A stretch of DNA of 10,020 nt. Origin: Flavobacteriaceae bacterium (GTDB lineage: Bacteria; Bacteroidota; Bacteroidia; Flavobacteriales; Flavobacteriaceae). Position numbers and translations under genes: made by a program. Location: NCBI GenBank assembly GCA_029247985.1, contig JAQWKF010000103.1:1-10020 (forward strand), in the 5' to 3' direction. Positions 5,677-10,020 of the stretch are shown here, piece by piece (position 1 is the stretch's first letter; each line of letters starts with the position of its first letter). The notes below the pieces were generated by a model. The model searched no databases, had not been told where the DNA came from, and saw nothing but the letters and a program-made list of their open reading frames with translations.

Positions 5677-7711
5677 GTATTTTACATTTACAACAATCAA
5701 AGCAAAGAACCTGCTACTTATTTTAGTAGCAGGTTTTTTAAGCGCCCAACAGACCCCTCAAGAACTTGTTGACAAAATGGGACGAGGGATAAACTTAGGA
5801 AATGTGTTGAGCGCGCCTGTGGAGGGGAATTGGTCTGGAGCTGCTACAGAGCAGTATTTCATAGATGTAGCTGCCGCTGGCTTTAAAAATGTGCGTATCC
5901 CTATGGACTTTTTTGGCTCTAGAACCACCGGAAGTACTTCATCATTTAACCCAAGTGCCAATACAAGTACAACTGTAGATAGAGCTCAATTTCAAGTTAG
6001 AGCCTCTTATCTAGATCGCCTCGAGGAGGTGATAACATGGGGACTTAATCAAGGCTTAGTAATTGTCTTAGATTTTCATGGTGCTACTTTAAAATCTGAG
6101 TTTATATATACTTTTGATTCTTCTGAAGGTTCATACACGCACCCAACTTCAGCCAAGCGCGCAGCTGATTTAGCAAAATTCTATTCCATTTGGGAACAAA
6201 TTGCAGATAGATTTAAAAATTACAGTGACGACCTGGTTTTTGAGGTCATTAATGAACCCTATTTTCATATTTCTGCTGGAGAAATGAATGAAATCAACAG
6301 TGAAGTTATCTCAATTATTAGAGCTTCGGGCGGCAATAATGAAAAACGCAAAATAATCATCACTGGTGGCACCAAGAATAGTTATGAAGCCATTACCACA
6401 ATTGGTAGTCAAATCATAAACGACGATAATTATTTAATAGCTACCTATCACTATTACCTCCCTTTTCAATTTACCAAGTCAAGCGATTCCCGTTTTAATA
6501 CCAACAGTTGGGGTTCCAACGCAGACAAAAACACGGTTGATAATGAATTTGATATAGTGCTAAATTGGGCAAATGGGTTTACCCCACCAGTAGCTGTTTA
6601 TTTAGGTGAGTTTGGCGCAGATAATGCTTACGGATATAATTATTCTACAGGAGATCTCCTTTCCGTTTCTTCCAACCCATCAGGATATGCAAGTGAGGGC
6701 CCAGACCCAAATTCAAGAGAAGATTATCACGGATACGTAGCTAATGCTGCTATCGATCGTGGTTTTGCATTCTCGGCTTGGGATGCTGGAGGTAAGTCTT
6801 CAAAAACAATTCACTTACGAAAAGACTCAGGTCTTACTGTATTTGACATTGATTACTTCTGTGTGGACAGCTACGATCCAAAATCAACTAAAATAAGTAC
6901 AGTAAATGAAACGAGTCTTTGGGTGGATGATATTAAGGACGCTTTGCTTGGTGTTGAAAGAACATGTAATGATGCCGATGTACTAAAAAATATGGATTTT
7001 GAGTGTGGATTAGACAACAATTGGTCTTTGTATCGTCAGCCAAATAATAATGATAAAGCTGTGCTTGAAGATGCAACTTGCAGTGGTTCTTTAACTGGCG
7101 TTAGTGCATCTAAAATTACTGTTTTGCAATCCGGAGTAATAGGAAGCGCAATCTTGAGAAATGCACAAATTTCTAATGATGGTAGCTTTAATAATAAACG
7201 ATATACTTTCAGCGTATACGGAAAAGGAAGTTCCCCTAATTTAACTTTTAAGATGCGGGTAAAATATAAATTAAATGGTAGCCCTGAAGAGGATTTTGAA
7301 TTTACTGGATCTCAAGAAAAAACATTGCAAACATCTTACCCCCAAACGCCATATACTTTTTCATTTGATGTTCCAAATGGAACCACAGACATACAATTTC
7401 AGCTACCGTGTGGACAGGACATAGGAACGTATTATTTTGACAACTTTTCAGTTACACAGGAAACATTAAGTAAAAAAGACCTTTCTCAAAACATTAATGT
7501 TTATCCAAACCCAGTAAGTAACAAACTTTACATTGAAGAAGACGTTTCAGTTCTTACAGCATCTCTATATAATATCAATGGAAAAAAAATAAAGTCATGG
7601 AATGGGCAAAAAAATCAATATGACCTTTCCTTTTTAAAAAATGGCATATATTTTATAGAAATCGTCACTGAAAATAACCTCTTTTGTACCAAGAGTATCA
7701 TTAAGAGATAG
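5645..7711 (+). CDS. Secreted GH5 glycoside hydrolase with CBM-like domain and T9SS tail
   Basis: The frame gives 688 residues from ATG 5645. An ATG at 5660 (five residues shorter, GAGG 9 nt upstream) is equally possible; no later ATG keeps the signal peptide. The hydrophobic core NLLLILVAGFL is at 22-32, with cleavage likely after SA (33-34). Residues about 40-435 form a clan GH-A GH5 barrel: RGINLGNVL near the N-terminus, NVRIPMDF, VIVLDFHG, FEVINEP with acid/base Glu204, ATYHYY, and LGEFGA with nucleophile Glu322. Residues about 445-605 (FECGLDNNWSLYRQ to YYFDNFSV) look like a CBM4/9-type beta-sandwich. Residues 619-688 (VYPNPVSNKLYIEE to KSIIKR) are a T9SS type A sorting domain, so the enzyme is secreted or anchored at the cell surface. 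GH5 activities include beta-glucanase, mannanase and xylanase; the subfamily is not assigned here. The start overlaps the upstream gene by 32 or 17 bp. Oddly, the signal-peptide core is encoded by an intrinsic terminator. Confidence 0.92.
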   Translation: MRHAKMLTRNRYFTFTTIKAKNLLLILVAGFLSAQQTPQELVDKMGRGINLGNVLSAPVEGNWSGAATEQYFIDVAAAGFKNVRIPMDFFGSRTTGSTSSFNPSANTSTTVDRAQFQVRASYLDRLEEVITWGLNQGLVIVLDFHGATLKSEFIYTFDSSEGSYTHPTSAKRAADLAKFYSIWEQIADRFKNYSDDLVFEVINEPYFHISAGEMNEINSEVISIIRASGGNNEKRKIIITGGTKNSYEAITTIGSQIINDDNYLIATYHYYLPFQFTKSSDSRFNTNSWGSNADKNTVDNEFDIVLNWANGFTPPVAVYLGEFGADNAYGYNYSTGDLLSVSSNPSGYASEGPDPNSREDYHGYVANAAIDRGFAFSAWDAGGKSSKTIHLRKDSGLTVFDIDYFCVDSYDPKSTKISTVNETSLWVDDIKDALLGVERTCNDADVLKNMDFECGLDNNWSLYRQPNNNDKAVLEDATCSGSLTGVSASKITVLQSGVIGSAILRNAQISNDGSFNNKRYTFSVYGKGSSPNLTFKMRVKYKLNGSPEEDFEFTGSQEKTLQTSYPQTPYTFSFDVPNGTTDIQFQLPCGQDIGTYYFDNFSVTQETLSKKDLSQNINVYPNPVSNKLYIEEDVSVLTASLYNINGKKIKSWNGQKNQYDLSFLKNGIYFIEIVTENNLFCTKSIIKR
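5708..5739 (+). terminator. Intrinsic terminator overlapping the GH5 signal-peptide codons
   Basis: AACCTGCTACT (5708-5718) pairs perfectly with AGTAGCAGGTT (5725-5735) around the loop TATTTT. The T-run 5734-5739 forms the tail. It starts 31 nt after the stop of the 118-residue gene, a typical place for that gene's terminator. It also codes for residues 22-32 of the GH5 protein, so expression of GH5 and the sulfatase-GH10 gene requires transcription to pass it, unless a promoter lies inside it or just after. Confidence 0.88.
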
Positions 7712-7743
7712 TAGTTAACCAAAACCAACCAACAGCAACCCAA
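7712..7743 (+). other. A/C-rich leader before the sulfatase-GH10 gene
   Basis: The 32-nt gap between the GH5 stop and the next ATG is almost free of G and built from CCAA/AACC-like units. It has no hairpin and no terminator, so the two genes are probably co-transcribed. It has no Shine-Dalgarno; an unstructured leader fits how the phylum starts translation. Confidence 0.5.
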
Positions 7744-10020
7744 ATGCATAGCATAGTTTATTTTTTTCTTATCGCTTTTTCCTGTGCTGTTTTTGGGCAA
7801 AACAACAAGCCACTAAATGTAGTGTTTATTGCAGTTGATGATTTAAAACCAACCATTCGAAGCTTTGGGGATGCATTTGCTGTTACGCCTAATATGGATA
7901 TGTTGGCAAGAAAATCAAGCGTATTTCTAAATGCTCATACCCAACAAGCTATTTGCAGCCCCTCACGCATAAGCTTGCTTACGGGCTTACGCCCAGATAA
8001 GACGCAAGTCTATGATTTAAAAACCCGAATGCGGGATAAACTCCCCAATGTCGTAACCCTTCCCCAGCATTTTAAACAAATGGGATACACAACTGCAGGT
8101 GTCGGTAAAATATTTGATCCAAGGGGAGTAGATAAACAATCTGATGGTGTTTCGTGGTCATTACCCTACAAACGAGAGCATCAATTAAAATATCCCAAGG
8201 ATTGGGGTCGCCCAATGGTTGGTTTTTATCAAAACGAGCAAATAAAAGAAAAAATTAAATCTATTGTTAAGAGGGAAAATATTCCTCCTGCCAAAGTAGG
8301 GGAATATCTAAAAACGGTATTTAGGCCACCTTTTTCGTCTAGTCCAGCTCCAGATGAAGCTTATGTTGACGGTGCTATTGCTGCTGAAGCACTGCGTATG
8401 ATTGATGACTTATCTACTAAAAGAAAACCATTCTTTTTGGCTGTTGGTTTTAAGCGCCCCCACCTTCCTTTCTCTGCACCTCAAAAATACTGGAATCTAT
8501 ATGGTAGAGATAGAATTCCACTTGCTGCATTTCAAAAACGAGGTTCAAATATTGGCCGATTAGCATTTAAAGGGCCTGGTGAAATTTCAAAATACCCTAT
8601 GGATGACCGATTTTATACGACTGATAACAATGGCCAACTAAATCTTGATGAAGCATTTCAAAGAGAATTAGTCCATGGATATTATGCATGTGCCTCATTT
8701 ATTGATTTTCAAATTGGTAAAATCGTCAACAAGCTCAAAAAAGAAGGGTTGATGGACAATACCATTATTGTTATTTGGGGTGATCATGGTTTTCATTTGG
8801 GCGACCACCGTATGTGGACCAAACATTCAAATTTTGAGCAAGCAACGCGTTCCCCTTTAATTATTTACAACCCCAAAACAAGGAATGCTCAAAAAATCAT
8901 ATCGCCAACCGAGTTTGTAGATGTTTTTCCAACCTTGGCTGACATGGCGCAAATAGCACCTCCTTCAAATGTTGACGGCATGTCCTTGTTGCCCATGATG
9001 ATGGGACAACAACAATCGTTTAAAGACTTTGCTGTAAGCCAATACCCAAGAAACAATAAGATGGGCTATAGTTTTAGAACAGCTGCTCATCGCTACACGC
9101 TTTGGATAGACAAGTCTAAAATAGGTCAAAAAATCACAGATAAAGATATTGTTCAAGAAGAGCTATTCGACTATAGTACCGATCCACTGGAAACAAAAAA
9201 TCATATTGTATTGAAAGGTTATGCTGCTATTTATGACGAGCTTAAAAAGAAAGCTTTGACTTTCTTATCACCAGCCAAACCACCAAAAGCACAGCCCAAA
9301 TCACAAGCCAAAAAGGCTAGTGGCGGGATTAAGGATTTAATTTCTGAAAAAGGCTATGACCCCGATCAGGTATATATTGGCGCTACTTTAAATCACAGAC
9401 AACTCAATACTAACGTATCAGATCTTTTCCTTCACGAATTTACTTATTCAACGCCTGAAAACTGCGCCAAGCAAGCGCGAATTCACCCAAAACCAGGCGT
9501 TTGGGATTGGAACCTCATTAACGACTATTTAGATTTTGCTGATAAAAATAACATTACGCTGCGCATCCATGGTCCGATAAGCCCGCAAGCCTCGCATTGG
9601 GCAAAGACAGACAGTAGAACCAAAAAAGAATTGGAAAAGAACATGGTGGAGTTTTTTACTGCGCTTTGCAAACGCATGAACAAAGAACCCTCCGTCAAGT
9701 GGATGGATGTCGTTAATGAAACCATTACTCCAGAGGGTTTTTGGTTTGAAGAAAAACCAGGCGTAAATCTTTGGGAAAACCCCTGGGAACAAATAGGTAG
9801 GGATATAAACGATGTACCCCTTTATATCACAAAAGCATTTGAGATTGCCAATAAGTACGCAACTGAAAAAAGCTTGGTGTTTAACCAACACGGAGGTATG
9901 GAACCCAAAATGTGGGACAAAGTAAAAGAGACCATTTTATACCTCAAGGCGCAAGGGTATCGGGTTGACGGTTTGGGGTGGCAGGCCCATTTGAGAAGCA
10001 ATAAACCACTTGCGCTAGAC
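7744..10020 (+). CDS. Sulfatase (iduronate-2-sulfatase-like)-GH10 fusion enzyme, 3' end cut by window
   Basis: The frame is open for 759 codons from ATG 7744 to the last base without a stop or frameshift. MHSIVYFFLIAFSCAVFG is a signal peptide. Residues 23-505 form an S1 sulfatase: metal-binding Asp32-Asp33 in IAVDDL, the formylglycine motif CSPSR with Cys71 and Arg75 in CSPSRISLLTG, KRPHLPF (237-243), and GDHGFHLGDH with Asp347-His348 and Lys360. SQYPR and MGYSFRTAAHRYTLW closely match human iduronate-2-sulfatase motifs. Residues 509-527 are a Pro/Lys/Ala/Ser linker. From about 530 a GH10 domain begins: PENCAK (Glu572, Asn573, Lys576), PGVWDW, WMDVVNE with acid/base Glu659, and GLGWQAHL (Gln747, His749). 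The usual HTLVWH segment reads HGPISP (609-614). The nucleophile Glu and the C-terminus lie past the window. The Cys-type sulfatase would need a formylglycine-generating enzyme encoded elsewhere. It likely desulfates and cleaves a xylan-like glycan at the surface or in the periplasm; the substrate is inference. Confidence 0.93.
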   Translation, partial: MHSIVYFFLIAFSCAVFGQNNKPLNVVFIAVDDLKPTIRSFGDAFAVTPNMDMLARKSSVFLNAHTQQAICSPSRISLLTGLRPDKTQVYDLKTRMRDKLPNVVTLPQHFKQMGYTTAGVGKIFDPRGVDKQSDGVSWSLPYKREHQLKYPKDWGRPMVGFYQNEQIKEKIKSIVKRENIPPAKVGEYLKTVFRPPFSSSPAPDEAYVDGAIAAEALRMIDDLSTKRKPFFLAVGFKRPHLPFSAPQKYWNLYGRDRIPLAAFQKRGSNIGRLAFKGPGEISKYPMDDRFYTTDNNGQLNLDEAFQRELVHGYYACASFIDFQIGKIVNKLKKEGLMDNTIIVIWGDHGFHLGDHRMWTKHSNFEQATRSPLIIYNPKTRNAQKIISPTEFVDVFPTLADMAQIAPPSNVDGMSLLPMMMGQQQSFKDFAVSQYPRNNKMGYSFRTAAHRYTLWIDKSKIGQKITDKDIVQEELFDYSTDPLETKNHIVLKGYAAIYDELKKKALTFLSPAKPPKAQPKSQAKKASGGIKDLISEKGYDPDQVYIGATLNHRQLNTNVSDLFLHEFTYSTPENCAKQARIHPKPGVWDWNLINDYLDFADKNNITLRIHGPISPQASHWAKTDSRTKKELEKNMVEFFTALCKRMNKEPSVKWMDVVNETITPEGFWFEEKPGVNLWENPWEQIGRDINDVPLYITKAFEIANKYATEKSLVFNQHGGMEPKMWDKVKETILYLKAQGYRVDGLGWQAHLRSNKPLALD

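Noticed and set aside
5279..5740. The terminator-gene-terminator block as an integron cassette or defined mobile element
   Set aside because: No attC-like site, target-site duplication or recombinase is visible, so only a generic rearrangement is supportable.
5758..5961. Minus-strand 67-codon frame opposite the start of the GH5 domain
   Set aside because: It is antisense to conserved GH5 residues such as GINLGNVL.
7615..7800. Minus-strand frame across the GH5/sulfatase junction
   Set aside because: It covers the T9SS tail and the sulfatase signal peptide on the other strand and has no recognisable protein features.
8965..9156. Minus-strand 63-codon frame within the sulfatase
   Set aside because: It is antisense to the conserved SQYPR and MGYSFRT region.
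9241..9360. Possible frameshift or two separate genes at the sulfatase-GH10 boundary
   Set aside because: The frame is continuous codon by codon, a linker-like composition joins the domains, and no start codon with a signal peptide precedes the GH10 part.
9525..9891. Overlapping minus-strand frames opposite the GH10 region
   Set aside because: They are antisense to codons with clear GH10 motifs, so they are shadows.
1..10020. tRNA, rRNA, CRISPR array, insertion sequence or integrase
   Set aside because: No cloverleaf, regularly spaced repeats, transposase motifs or terminal inverted repeats were seen on reading either strand.

Overview
The window is part of a polysaccharide utilization locus (PUL) from a Bacteroidota genome, most likely a marine member of the Flavobacteriaceae. 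The evidence is an adjacent SusC/SusD-type pair, AT-rich DNA without Shine-Dalgarno leaders, a type IX secretion (T9SS) type A C-terminal sorting domain, and a Cys-type sulfatase. Sulfatases in PULs usually indicate sulfated marine glycans. All supported genes lie on the + strand.

Layout: bases 1-188 are an AT-rich upstream region with a 20-bp-period direct repeat and a cluster of ATTCAA/TTGAAT half-sites. A SusC-like TonB-dependent transporter (189-3392) is followed after 3 bp by a SusD-like surface lipoprotein (3396-5021). A strong hairpin (5033-5063) closes the transporter pair. Next come a 79-codon frame that looks like the 5' remnant of an exported carbohydrate-binding protein (5080-5319) and a 118-residue exported protein of uncertain role (5320-5676). 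A multidomain GH5 hydrolase with a CBM-like domain and a T9SS tail follows (5645-7711). The last gene starts at 7744 and runs off the window end with 759 codons visible. It encodes an N-terminal iduronate-2-sulfatase-like S1 sulfatase joined through a Lys/Pro/Ala-rich linker to a GH10 domain.

Inferred working of the locus: the secreted GH5 and the sulfatase-GH10 protein cut and desulfate a polysaccharide, SusD captures the oligosaccharides, and SusC imports them. GH10 together with a sulfatase makes a sulfated or otherwise decorated xylan-type glycan the leading guess, but the substrate cannot be read from sequence.

The most unusual stretch is 5022-5740. Two textbook intrinsic terminators (stem plus T-run) both sit inside open reading frames: one forms the last codons of the 79-aa frame, the other codes for the hydrophobic core of the GH5 signal peptide. 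Frames here are also tightly linked, with a TAA directly abutting an ATG at 5317-5322 and an overlap at 5645-5676. This fits either a past rearrangement that trimmed a gene and placed a small gene in the locus, or translation-dependent read-through control of the downstream enzyme genes. The second standout is the sulfatase-GH10 fusion, whose GH10 part has a changed active-site segment.
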